Shown piece after piece: positions 34,368 to 42,522 of a stretch of 64,000 bases of DNA. The stretch covers positions 930,001 through 994,000 of the forward strand of contig OZ220731.1 of the NCBI GenBank assembly GCA_965116785.1, read 5' to 3'. The DNA is from Bin87 sp965116785 (GTDB lineage Bacteria > Chloroflexota > Dehalococcoidia > Lucifugimonadales > UBA3495). The translations under genes and the position numbers were made by a program. How positions within the stretch are numbered: the stretch's first letter is position 1; each line of letters opens with the position of its first letter. A model generated the notes under the pieces. It worked only from the letters and a program-made list of their open reading frames with translations, was not told the origin of the DNA and searched no databases.

Positions 34368-35567
34368 TCACACGGCGGCTTTGCGGCGCTCGGCGACTCC
34401 TTCCCTCACCAGTGGTATCAGTTCCCTCCCGTAATCGGCTGCGTCCTCCAAGGGGTCGAAGCCGCGAATGATGAACGCGCCGCAGCCAAGGTCGTAATAC
34501 GCCAGCAGGGCGTCCGCCACCTGCTGCGGGGTGCCAACGAGGCACGTTGTGCTGCCTGAGGCTCCGCTTGCGGCCGCGATGGGCATCCAGAGCCGCTCGT
34601 CGTGAACGTTCCCTTGGGCCGCGAAGCGCAGCAGCCGCCAGGCTCCCTCGGATTGCGGCCTCGTGGGTACGCCCGGCGTGATCCGCCCCGCCGTCGCCCG
34701 CTGCACCCGATCCAGGATCTCCTCTGCCCGTTGCCATGCCTTCTCCTCGGTCTCGGCGAGGATGGGCCGCGCCGACAGGCTGAATCGCATTTCCGCCGGG
34801 TCGCGGCCAGCCTCGGCAACTCGCTGGCGCACATCCGCGATGCGTTCGGCGATGGACGCACGGGGCTCTCCCCACAGCGCGAAAAGGTCGGCGCGTCGGC
34901 TGGCGGTGTCCAGCGCGGCTTCCGAGGCTCCACCAAAGAACAGAGGCACATGGGGGAATTGTCGGCAGCGGGCCTGGCTGTAGGCCGCCTCCAGGTGGTA
35001 GAACTCTCCGTCGTGATCGAAAGGCTCCGTGTCCGTCCAGATGCGCCGCATCACGTCCAGGTATTCATCGGTGCGGCGATACCGCGCGTCGTGATCCAGC
35101 CAGTCGCCGTCCTGTCGCTGCTCGATGTCGTTGCCACCGGTGATGATGTGCAGAGCGATGCGCCCGTTGGTGAGCTGGTCCAGAGTGGCAGCCTTCCTCG
35201 CCGCCAGCGTGGGCGCGACGAAACCGGGGCGGTGGGCGATCAGGTACCCCAGCCGCTCCGTGTGCGCCGCAGCGTACCCTGCCACTTCGTACCCGTCCGG
35301 CGTGGAGGAAGAGTAACCGGTCAGCACCATGTCGAAACCGGCTTCCTCGTGGGTCCGGGCGAAGTCCAGGATATAGTCCGGGTCTACGCCGGACGGGACT
35401 TCGGCGCCAGGGTTGATTCCGCCGCCAAACAGGCTCAACGTGGCGCCCCGGTTGGCCTCCGATTCGCGCACGACGCCAATCATGCCGACGATGGTCACGC
35501 CATCCTCGCCGTAAACGCTCGGCACGGTCGCTTGCGTTCGGTTGTCCTTCCCACTGAGTTCGTTCAT
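34368..35567 (-). CDS. LLM-class monooxygenase (SsuD/NtaA-like)
   Basis: 399 residues from ATG 35567 (GGAG 11 bases upstream; an in-frame start at 35657 is unlikely). Family features: DYILDFARTHEEAGFDMVLTGYSSS, YLIAHRPGFVAPTLAARKAATLDQLTNGR, HIITGGNDIEQRQDGD and YRRTDEYLDVMRRIWTD, typical of alkanesulfonate monooxygenase-type FMNH2 enzymes that release sulfite or hydroxylate small organics. Substrate is a guess. It diverges from the orphan RNA promoter. Confidence 0.88.
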   Translation of the reverse strand: MNELSGKDNRTQATVPSVYGEDGVTIVGMIGVVRESEANRGATLSLFGGGINPGAEVPSGVDPDYILDFARTHEEAGFDMVLTGYSSSTPDGYEVAGYAAAHTERLGYLIAHRPGFVAPTLAARKAATLDQLTNGRIALHIITGGNDIEQRQDGDWLDHDARYRRTDEYLDVMRRIWTDTEPFDHDGEFYHLEAAYSQARCRQFPHVPLFFGGASEAALDTASRRADLFALWGEPRASIAERIADVRQRVAEAGRDPAEMRFSLSARPILAETEEKAWQRAEEILDRVQRATAGRITPGVPTRPQSEGAWRLLRFAAQGNVHDERLWMPIAAASGASGSTTCLVGTPQQVADALLAYYDLGCGAFIIRGFDPLEDAADYGRELIPLVREGVAERRKAAV

Positions 35568-35649
35568 TTTTGCCGTTTCTCCGATGTCAAAACCGTTGCG
35601 ACGTAGTTTAGACCATTTGGCCGCAGTTGCGTTGCCCCGCTGATTGTCT

Positions 35650-35662
35650 GATAACAATTATC
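35650..35662. promoter_or_regulatory. Palindrome GATAA-CAA-TTATC between divergent transcripts
   Basis: A 13-bp perfect palindrome with a 3-bp centre, placed 10 bases upstream of the TTGACA of the orphan RNA and 83 bases upstream of the monooxygenase start. Position and symmetry suit an operator for a dimeric regulator. No identical copy was noticed elsewhere in the window. Confidence 0.4.
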
Positions 35663-35672
35663 GGATTTGGGG

Positions 35673-35701
35673 TTGACAAGCATCGGGAAGCCGTATACTA
35701 T
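35673..35701 (+). promoter_or_regulatory. Consensus promoter of the orphan RNA
   Basis: TTGACA at 35673-35678 is a perfect -35. A 17-bp spacer leads to TACTAT (35696-35701) inside an AT stretch GTATACTATATAT that also holds TATACT at 15-bp spacing. Transcription would begin near 35707. Confidence 0.72.
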
Positions 35702-35706
35702 ATATC

Positions 35707-35980
35707 CAAGGTGCTGGGGGTACAGGGAACTCCCACCCGCCGAAAACCCGATGGCCGGACCATCGTCATCACAGGAGGTTAGAAGTGGTTACGCTTATCG
35801 AGCTGAACCATAGCTGGCATTTCCCCTGTAAGCGCCCTGTCGGCGGAACCGCGGTGGCATGACGATGCTGGGTGGCCGCTGACAGGGTCATTACCGTCAG
35901 CCCGCGCATCCTTGGCGGCGGGACGAACGGAGAACCAGCAACCGGGGCCCTGACTGTTTATCGGGCCCCGGTTTCAATTT
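35707..35980 (+). ncRNA. Candidate structured small RNA, about 270 nt
   Basis: A promoter and a terminator enclose about 270 nt in a 441-base gap with no protein gene on the plus strand. Predicted structure includes GATGG/CCATC, and a 12-bp helix pairing 35835-35846 with 35876-35887 that caps a GCAT/ATGC hairpin. It contains a 25-codon frame from GTG 35785 to TGA 35862, preceded by ACAGGAGG 7 bases upstream, so a leader peptide or dual-function RNA is possible. Conserved cores of RNase P, tmRNA and SRP RNA are absent. Family unknown; 6S-like or a novel RNA are options. Confidence 0.5.
35941..35980 (+). terminator. Terminator of the orphan RNA
   Basis: A 10-bp perfect stem (ACCGGGGCCC / GGGCCCCGGT) with a 12-nt loop, followed by TTCAATTT. 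The same hairpin could end the minus-strand mocA transcript, whose stop codon is at 36009. Confidence 0.75.
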
Positions 35981-36008
35981 GCCCCAGCGATGAGCGACTC
36001 CGCCCCGA

Positions 36009-36662
36009 TCAGGTCTCGGGGCCGGCTTCCAACGCTTGGAGCGCCGCCTGGTATTGTTCGGGCGTGTTGACGTCCCATAGCAGTTCGGCAGCGCCCAACT
36101 CCACTCGCCGAGTGGCTTCACGGTGACGCTCGGTAACCGCCCGCATACCCTGGGTCTTCTCGTCGATGGCGATGAGCTCGTCGTACAATCGGCGACTTAC
36201 GACGATAGGGTGCCCGCCCTTGCCGCGATTGGTTGGGATCGTGATGAGATTGACTTCTCCGGAGCGATGGGCTTCCAACGTCTGCCCCACGATCCGGGCC
36301 GAGCGCGGTTGATCTACGTTGAGCATCAGAATGGCCGCGTCGGGGTCGGACGAAGGCCCGAGGGACCACAGGCCCGTCTTGATGGACGTCGTCTTGCCCT
36401 GGGCATAGTCCTCGTTGGTCACGCACCGCACCCGGCCGAGTTCGTAGACCTCCCGGTTGGCGCCAATCCTCGCCTGCAGCTCGTCGGACCGGTGCCCCAG
36501 CACGACGATCACCTCATCCGCCCCAGCCTCGCGGAGCGATACAATCTGGTGAATAATGAGGGGCCGGCCCTGCCAGTCCAGCAGCGCTTTCAGCGTGCCC
36601 ATGCGCCGGGAAACACCGGCCGCCAAGAGTATCGCTGACGTAAACGGCGACGTGCCAACCAT
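36009..36662 (-). CDS. mocA: Molybdenum cofactor cytidylyltransferase-like (MocA/MobA family)
   Basis: 217-residue nucleotidyltransferase: LLAAGVSRRMGTLKALLDWQGRPLI is the NTP-binding signature and MLNVDQPRS holds the metal-binding Asp. Family members convert Mo-molybdopterin to its cytosine dinucleotide (MCD), the cofactor of xanthine-oxidase-family enzymes such as CoxL at 13-16 kb. The xdhC gene lies 165 bases upstream on the same strand, a typical pairing, so MocA is preferred over MobA. Confidence 0.85.
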   Translation of the reverse strand: MVGTSPFTSAILLAAGVSRRMGTLKALLDWQGRPLIIHQIVSLREAGADEVIVVLGHRSDELQARIGANREVYELGRVRCVTNEDYAQGKTTSIKTGLWSLGPSSDPDAAILMLNVDQPRSARIVGQTLEAHRSGEVNLITIPTNRGKGGHPIVVSRRLYDELIAIDEKTQGMRAVTERHREATRRVELGAAELLWDVNTPEQYQAALQALEAGPET

Positions 36663-36826
36663 GGGTGGGTCACGCTGCCAATGGCGTGGGGATTGCGTCG
36701 ATTTGTCGGTCGCGAGAGGCCGACGTCCGCGTTGCCGTCAAGCGCTGCAAACCGGCGACAGCACTAGAACCTCGTCGGGCGAACCGGCATTTCATCGACC
36801 TACGCACAAGCCGGACAGGTTGGCGT

Positions 36827-37963
36827 TCAGTCCGCCGTGGCCCCCATGGCCCGGTTGGCTCGCCGCTCGGCGCGGTCCAGGTACCAGTCGTCCATGGTCA
36901 TCGGGCTGCCCTTGCCGCCGCGACGGGCCATGATGATCTCCGACATGATGCTCACGGCCAACTCTTCGGGCTCCAGCGCGCCAATGTCCAACCCGATGGG
37001 AGCCCTGACCTCGGCCAGTCGCTCGCGAGAAACGCCCTCCTGCAACAGCCGCTGGTAGATCATCAACGTCTTGCGCCGGCTGCCCAACAGGCCGATGTAC
37101 CGCGCCTTGGTGGTCAAAGCGGACTCCAGCGCGACGTCGTCGAACCAGTGTCCCCGGGACGCCACCACGATGAAGCTGTTGACATTGATGTCCAGGTGGT
37201 CCGCCCAGTTGGTGTAGGGCGTGACGACAGTCTCCTCAGCGTAGGGGAAACGCTCGGGATTGGAGAAATCTTCGCGGTCATCGATGATGTACACCCGATA
37301 GCCCAACTGATGCGCCAGATCGGCAGTGGCCTTGCCCACGTGTCCGCCGCCCACCATGATCAGCGTCGGCGGAGTGGTGAAGCCCTCAACGAAAAGCTCG
37401 GTCTGGTCGTCGATGGTCACCGATTCGTTGGCGCCCACAGCGGCCACGCGGCCAGCGGCTTCCAGGGCGATTTCGTCCAGTTCGGCAGTCCCGATGCCGC
37501 CCGCGATCGAGCCGTCGGACCGGAGCAGCAGCTTGGCTCCCAATTGAGCGGTGTCGCCTTCCGACCGAACCACCGTCGCCAATGCTGCCGGTTCGGCGCC
37601 GTCATAGGCGCCCAGCAGCTCGGAACCTACATCGGAAAAGTCGTCGGTATCCCAGAAGGGCTCGAGGTAAAAGTACATCGTGCCGCCGCAGACCAGACCA
37701 TCGCGGGCAGCGATGTCCTCGTTGAGGTAATAGTCCTTGAACTCTGGACCACCCTGGTTGCGCAGAATTTCCCGTGCGGCGAACCAGATGTCTCCTTCGA
37801 CGCAGCCGCCTCCCAGCGTGCCGACAGCGGTGCCGTCATCGCGCACCAGCAGCATTGCGCCCGCTTTCTGAGGCGTCGATCCCTTGGTGCGCACCACCGT
37901 GGCCAGCACGCAGGGATTTCCCGACTCCAACTGATTTACCGCTTCCTGAATAACGTCGCGCAC
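36827..37963 (-). CDS. xdhC: XdhC/CoxI family maturation protein
   Basis: 378 residues with both domains: the N-terminal XdhC_CoxI part (CVLATVVRTKGSTPQKAGAMLLV and GTLGGGCVEG) and the C-terminal Rossmann XdhC_C part (IMVGGGHVGKATADLAHQLGY, SRGHWFDDVALESAL, LGSRRK). Such proteins protect and sulfurate the MCD cofactor before insertion into xanthine-oxidase-family enzymes. With MocA next to it, it most likely matures the CoxL-type enzyme in this genome. Confidence 0.9.
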   Translation of the reverse strand: MRDVIQEAVNQLESGNPCVLATVVRTKGSTPQKAGAMLLVRDDGTAVGTLGGGCVEGDIWFAAREILRNQGGPEFKDYYLNEDIAARDGLVCGGTMYFYLEPFWDTDDFSDVGSELLGAYDGAEPAALATVVRSEGDTAQLGAKLLLRSDGSIAGGIGTAELDEIALEAAGRVAAVGANESVTIDDQTELFVEGFTTPPTLIMVGGGHVGKATADLAHQLGYRVYIIDDREDFSNPERFPYAEETVVTPYTNWADHLDINVNSFIVVASRGHWFDDVALESALTTKARYIGLLGSRRKTLMIYQRLLQEGVSRERLAEVRAPIGLDIGALEPEELAVSIMSEIIMARRGGKGSPMTMDDWYLDRAERRANRAMGATAD

Positions 37964-38240
37964 GCTTCCCCCTGCCTGATGCCCGATTCTGTCGGGCCAG
38001 TACGCTGATCGACACCGGAACCGACCGCTGCAGCGGCATCAACTTGACGTGCTCATTATACAGCAACGCAGGTTTGGGTTCTCGTTTCCGCCACCGACAT
38101 AGCCTCGAAACTGCATGGAAAATGGCGCCGGTCGCCGGCGGCGCGGTGGCACCTGTATCGGGCCATCGTGTATGATAACCAACCATAAAGTTCGGGTTTT
38201 CGAGTTCGCCACACCTCTTTTCCCATACGGCGGTGACAAG

Positions 38241-39380
38241 ATGACTGTGAACCAGCGCAGGGTTACCAAACCAGTATACGTCGGCGGAGTCAAAGTTGGC
38301 GGGGACGCTGACATCACCGTCCAGTCGATGACCAAGACCGACACCCGCGACGTCAGGGCCACCGTGCGCCAGATCCACGAACTGGAAGAAGCCGGATGCG
38401 AGATCATCCGCTCGGCGGTGCCCGACATGGAAGCCGCGCAGGCGATGGCGGACATCAAGAAACAGATCAACATCCCGTTGATCGCGGACATCCATTTTCA
38501 CTACCAACTGGCGCTGGAATGCGCCGCCGGTGGCATCGATTGCCTGCGGCTCAATCCCGGCAACCTGCGCAACGAGGACCAGGTGCGGCAAGTGGTTGCT
38601 GCGGCGAAGGAACGCAACATTCCGATCCGCATCGGGGTGAACTTCGGCAGCCTGCCGCCCGTGGGCGGCATCGGCCGGACCCGAGGGTTCTCCCGCCACA
38701 TGGACCTGGTGAACCGCCTGCCCAAAGCCGGCGAGGCCCAGGCCGGCGATTACAGCATCGTTGACCACATGGTCGCTACGGCTCTCTGGGAGGTCAGCCT
38801 CCTGGAAGAGCAGGACTTCGACCAGATCAAGATCTCCATGAAAGCCTTCGATGTGCCTACCACGGTTGAGGCCTACCGCCGCCTCGGCGAAATGGTGCCC
38901 TACCCGCTGCACCTGGGCATCACCGAGGCCGGCACCGCCAAATCCGGTTCCATCCGCACCGCGGTGGGTCTGGGGGTCCTGCTGTACGAGGGCATTGGCG
39001 ACACGATCCGCGTGTCGTTGAGCGACGACAGCGTCGAGGAGGTAATCGCCGGATTTGAAATTCTCAAATCGCTGAATTTGCGCGATAAAGGGACTACCAT
39101 GGTGGCCTGCCCCAGTTGCGGACGGGCCGACGTGGACATACGCAAGTTGGCCAACGACGTCGACGACCTGCTCAAGAAGACCGACAAGAACATCAAAGTC
39201 GCGGTCATGGGCTGCGAGGTCAACGGTCCCGGCGAGGCCAAGGACGCCGACGTGGGCATCGCCGCCGGCGCTGGGCGCGCCATCATTTTCCGGAAAGGCG
39301 AAAAGGTCCGAGTAGTTCCCGAAGAGGAGATGCTCGCCGCCCTGATGGAGGAGATCGAAAAGACTCCCGCCCACGCCTGA
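38241..39380 (+). CDS. ispG: 4-hydroxy-3-methylbut-2-enyl diphosphate synthase
   Basis: GcpE/IspG of the MEP isoprenoid pathway, a [4Fe-4S] reductase converting MEcPP to HMBPP. 379 residues from ATG 38241 (GGTGA 8 bases upstream). TKPVYVGGVKVGGDADITVQSMTKTDT is the usual start; the cluster ligands are in CPSCGRADVD and MGCEVNGPGEA near the C terminus. The length fits the bacterial form without the plant insertion. Confidence 0.96.
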   Translation: MTVNQRRVTKPVYVGGVKVGGDADITVQSMTKTDTRDVRATVRQIHELEEAGCEIIRSAVPDMEAAQAMADIKKQINIPLIADIHFHYQLALECAAGGIDCLRLNPGNLRNEDQVRQVVAAAKERNIPIRIGVNFGSLPPVGGIGRTRGFSRHMDLVNRLPKAGEAQAGDYSIVDHMVATALWEVSLLEEQDFDQIKISMKAFDVPTTVEAYRRLGEMVPYPLHLGITEAGTAKSGSIRTAVGLGVLLYEGIGDTIRVSLSDDSVEEVIAGFEILKSLNLRDKGTTMVACPSCGRADVDIRKLANDVDDLLKKTDKNIKVAVMGCEVNGPGEAKDADVGIAAGAGRAIIFRKGEKVRVVPEEEMLAALMEEIEKTPAHA

Positions 39381-39439
39381 CCGAACCTGACGGAACCGCA
39401 CGTGGCGACGCCGAATTCGTGGGCAGGTCTTCCAATCGC

Positions 39440-40684
39440 ATGACCATCACCGCTCCAGAATCCATCGAAGCCATCGCCCCCTTCGATATCCCTGCGCTCG
39501 AAGCGGTTGGTATCCCCAACCTACCGGCGGAACGCGACGTCCTGCGCCGCCACCTCCTGGATGCCATCGCTCGCATCCGTCCGATCCTCGAGGCCGACGG
39601 CGAGGCCAACGACGCCGCGGAGACACTCGCGTGGCCGTCCGTCGTGGCCCTGTATCGGGAGGGTCTTCTGTCGTTGAAGGTCCCTCGCGAACTGGGCGGC
39701 CCCGATGTTGACCCGCAACTCTACCTGGAGCTCTGCGACGAACTTTCTTACATCAACCCGTCGGCTGGTTGGTGCGCTTTCATCAACAGCACCAGCGCCG
39801 CGTTCCTGGGTGCGTTTCTTCCCGACCCGGGCGTGAAGCAGGTGTTCGCCGGCGACGGTATGCCCATTGCCTCCGGTGCGCTGATCCCGCGCGGAGTGGC
39901 GACCCCGGTCGACGGCGGTTGGCGCGTGAGCGGTCGGTGGCCTTTCGCCAGCGGGTCTGCCCACTCGTCCTGGCTTCTGGCGGGCTTCCGCATTGTCCGA
40001 GACGACAAACCGGGTCCTGAGCACATGGTGATGGCGGCGCCCATTGAGGCCGTTCAGTTTGTGGACAACTGGCAAGTCATGGGCCTCAAGGGCACCGGCA
40101 GCCGGGATTTCGTGCTCGAAGACCATTTCGTGCGTGAGGACCTGGCCTTTGACCTGATCACGACCGACCCCCGTCGAGGCGGGCCGCAGTTCTGGCTGGG
40201 CCGCCCGGGATTCGTCACCCCCGACCATGCCGCTTTCGCTCTGGGAGTGGCCAGGCGTGCGTTGGATGAGATCTCCGCGCAAGCCGGGTCCTACAGCCGC
40301 GGCTACCTTACCTCTACCATCGCCCAGCGCGGCGCATTGCAGCACGACCTCGGCCGTTGCGATCAGGAGCTCCGCGCTGCTCGGGCCCTGTGCCGCGAGG
40401 CCATCGAGGACGCATGGGAGTTCTGCATGCGTGGCGAGCGGCCTGATCTCGAGCGTCAGCTTCGGCTGCGTGGCGCCTGCGCCTACGCCACCGATGTGGC
40501 GTGCCGGGTAGCCACGACGGCCTTCCGCTACGGCGGCGGCAACGCCATCTACAACGACCGGGTCCTGCAACGCTGCATGCGCGACATCAACGCGGCGGCC
40601 CAGCACTTCATGGTCAACACCAGCGCCTACGACAACCTCGGCCAGTTCCGCCTCGGTATGCCCGATGTCAACCCGATGGGTTAG
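39440..40684 (+). CDS. Acyl-CoA dehydrogenase-fold flavin monooxygenase (HsaA/DszC-like)
   Basis: 414 residues from ATG 39440. The fold is that of acyl-CoA dehydrogenases, but the pattern (LPAERDVLRRHLLDAIARIRPI, ELCDELSYINPSAGWCAFINS, VSGRWPFASGSAHSSWLLAGF, LKGTGSRDFVLEDHFV) matches the HsaA/DszC/HpaB-like group D oxygenases that use reduced flavin to hydroxylate aromatics or sulfur heterocycles. No flavin reductase is adjacent. Substrate unknown. Confidence 0.82.
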   Translation: MTITAPESIEAIAPFDIPALEAVGIPNLPAERDVLRRHLLDAIARIRPILEADGEANDAAETLAWPSVVALYREGLLSLKVPRELGGPDVDPQLYLELCDELSYINPSAGWCAFINSTSAAFLGAFLPDPGVKQVFAGDGMPIASGALIPRGVATPVDGGWRVSGRWPFASGSAHSSWLLAGFRIVRDDKPGPEHMVMAAPIEAVQFVDNWQVMGLKGTGSRDFVLEDHFVREDLAFDLITTDPRRGGPQFWLGRPGFVTPDHAAFALGVARRALDEISAQAGSYSRGYLTSTIAQRGALQHDLGRCDQELRAARALCREAIEDAWEFCMRGERPDLERQLRLRGACAYATDVACRVATTAFRYGGGNAIYNDRVLQRCMRDINAAAQHFMVNTSAYDNLGQFRLGMPDVNPMG

Positions 40685-40732
40685 TCGTCGGATAATATTT
40701 CTTCTCCTCAACCCAGCCCGGTGGTGTGATTT

Positions 40733-42436
40733 ATGCGCATCTCCCGTCTCGTAACCCGTACCCTCCGCGATGACCCGCCTGAGGCGGAAACCGCCAGTCA
40801 TCGCCTGATGCTGCGCGCGGGCCTCATCCAGCAGGTGGCTGCCGGCGTCTACGCCTACCTGCCCCTGGCTTGGCGCTCCATGCAGAAGATCGAGCAGATC
40901 GTTCGGGAAGAAATGGACGCCGCCGGCAGCCAGGAGCTGCGCATGCCAGCGCTGCAGCCCATGGAGCTATGGGAGCAGTCTGGCCGCGCGGCGGCTTTTG
41001 GCGACAACATGTTCTCGCTGGAAGACCGGCGCGGCCGCCCCCTGGCGCTGGCACCCACCCACGAGGAGGTGGTGACCAACATCGTCAAGGGCAACGTCCA
41101 GAGCTACCGCGACCTGCCGGTGATCCTCTACCAGATGCAGACCAAGTTCCGGGACGAACCTCGCCCTCGAGCCGGCTTGGTGCGCGTCCGGGAATTCACG
41201 ATGAAGGACGCTTATTCGTTCGACGCCGACGATTCCGGTCTGGACGGTTCCTACCAGGCGATGGCCCAGGCGTACCGGAACGTGTTTCGGCGTTGCAGCA
41301 TACCCGTGGTGATGGCCGAGGCCGATAGCGGCGCCATCGGCGGCAAGGACTCCCATGAGTTCCTGCTGCCCACCCACACCGGCGAGGACACGGTGATCAC
41401 TTGCCCGTCCTGCGGCTACGCGGCCAACGCCGAGAAAGCCGCGGGCGTATATCCGGACCAACCGGTGCCCGAACCGCTTCCGTTGGAAGAGGTCAGCACC
41501 CCGGGCATGAAAACCATTGCATCGCTGTGCGAGTTCCTGGGGGTGGAAGAAGCGCAGACCCTGAAGGCCGTCTTTTATGCCGCCGACGGGGAGGTGGTTT
41601 TCGTGACCATCCGCGGTGATCTGGAGGTCAACGAGGTCAAGCTCAAGAACGCGCTGCATTGCAACGAACTGCGCCTGGCCGAAGACGAGGAGGTCGCCGC
41701 CGCTGGTATCGTCGCCGGCTCGGCCTCGGCCATCGGCATCAACGACATCCGGCGTGTCGCCGACGATTCCATCACCAACGGCGGCAATTTTGTGGTCGGC
41801 GCCAACAAGGAGGACACGCACTACCTCAACGCCAACTACCCGCGCGATTTCGGCGCCGATCTGGTCACTGACATAGCGCTGACCGAGCCTGGGCATTTGT
41901 GCTCCGGGTGCGGAACCGCGCTTCAGTTCACGCGCGGCGTTGAAGTTGGACATATCTTCAAGCTGGGTACGTTCTTCAGCGAAGCCCTCGGGGCGTACTA
42001 CCTCGACTCCGACGGCGAACAGCAACCGATTACCATGGGTTGCTACGGCATAGGGGTCAGCAGGATCCTGGCCGCTTCCATCGAGCAGAACCACGACCAA
42101 CGCGGCATTGTCTTCCCGCCGCCCATTGCTCCTTATGACGTTCACCTGGTCGCGTTGAACATGTCCGACGATGCCGTGGCGGAGGCTGCTACCGACCTGT
42201 ACGACCGCCTGTGGGCCGCTGGCATCGAGGTCCTCTTCGATGATCGCACCGATGCGGCCGCTGGCGTGAAGTTCAACGACGCCGACCTGATCGGTCTGCC
42301 GGTCCGCCTGGTGGTGAGCCCGCGCAACCTCCGCCAATCGGCGGTGGAGATACGCGGCCGTACCTCCGAGGACGCGGAAATGGTCCCGATGGACGACGTA
42401 GTTGGCGCCGTCAGTGGGTTCCTGAACGGCGGATGA
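40733..42436 (+). CDS. proS: Prolyl-tRNA synthetase (bacterial type)
   Basis: Class II synthetase charging tRNA-Pro, 567 residues. The LMLRAGLIQQVAAGVYAYLPLAWR lead-in, motif 2 in QTKFRDEPRPRAGLVRVREF and motif 3 in GCYGIGVSRILAA are all present. The segment about 225-400 is the editing INS domain, including NEVKLKNAL and GHLCSGCGTAL. The C-terminal anticodon domain follows (VRLVVSPRNL). ATG at 40733. Confidence 0.97.
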   Translation: MRISRLVTRTLRDDPPEAETASHRLMLRAGLIQQVAAGVYAYLPLAWRSMQKIEQIVREEMDAAGSQELRMPALQPMELWEQSGRAAAFGDNMFSLEDRRGRPLALAPTHEEVVTNIVKGNVQSYRDLPVILYQMQTKFRDEPRPRAGLVRVREFTMKDAYSFDADDSGLDGSYQAMAQAYRNVFRRCSIPVVMAEADSGAIGGKDSHEFLLPTHTGEDTVITCPSCGYAANAEKAAGVYPDQPVPEPLPLEEVSTPGMKTIASLCEFLGVEEAQTLKAVFYAADGEVVFVTIRGDLEVNEVKLKNALHCNELRLAEDEEVAAAGIVAGSASAIGINDIRRVADDSITNGGNFVVGANKEDTHYLNANYPRDFGADLVTDIALTEPGHLCSGCGTALQFTRGVEVGHIFKLGTFFSEALGAYYLDSDGEQQPITMGCYGIGVSRILAASIEQNHDQRGIVFPPPIAPYDVHLVALNMSDDAVAEAATDLYDRLWAAGIEVLFDDRTDAAAGVKFNDADLIGLPVRLVVSPRNLRQSAVEIRGRTSEDAEMVPMDDVVGAVSGFLNGG

Positions 42437-42474
42437 CCGGCGCGACGCACGTGTGATCGGGCGGACACGACAAA

Positions 42475-42500
42475 GGGGCGACCGAATGGTCGCGCCTACG
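42475..42500. repeat. REP-like palindrome after proS
   Basis: GGGGCGACC-GAAT-GGTCGCGCC forms a 9-bp stem with one mismatch, with TACG after it. Such GGGGCGACC...GGTCGCCCC palindromes look like the dispersed intergenic repeats of some Chloroflexota, but this is the only copy recognised here. It may also serve as a proS/adh terminator. Confidence 0.4.
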
Positions 42501-42522
42501 CTTGTGGAGCGCGCTTGCTCGA

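Noticed and set aside
35840..35856. T-box-like sequence (GGCGGAACCGCGG resembles the conserved GGUGGNACCGCG)
   Set aside because: No aminoacyl-tRNA synthetase or amino-acid gene lies downstream on the plus strand, no specifier loop could be placed, and the segment pairs instead within a 12-bp helix of the orphan RNA.
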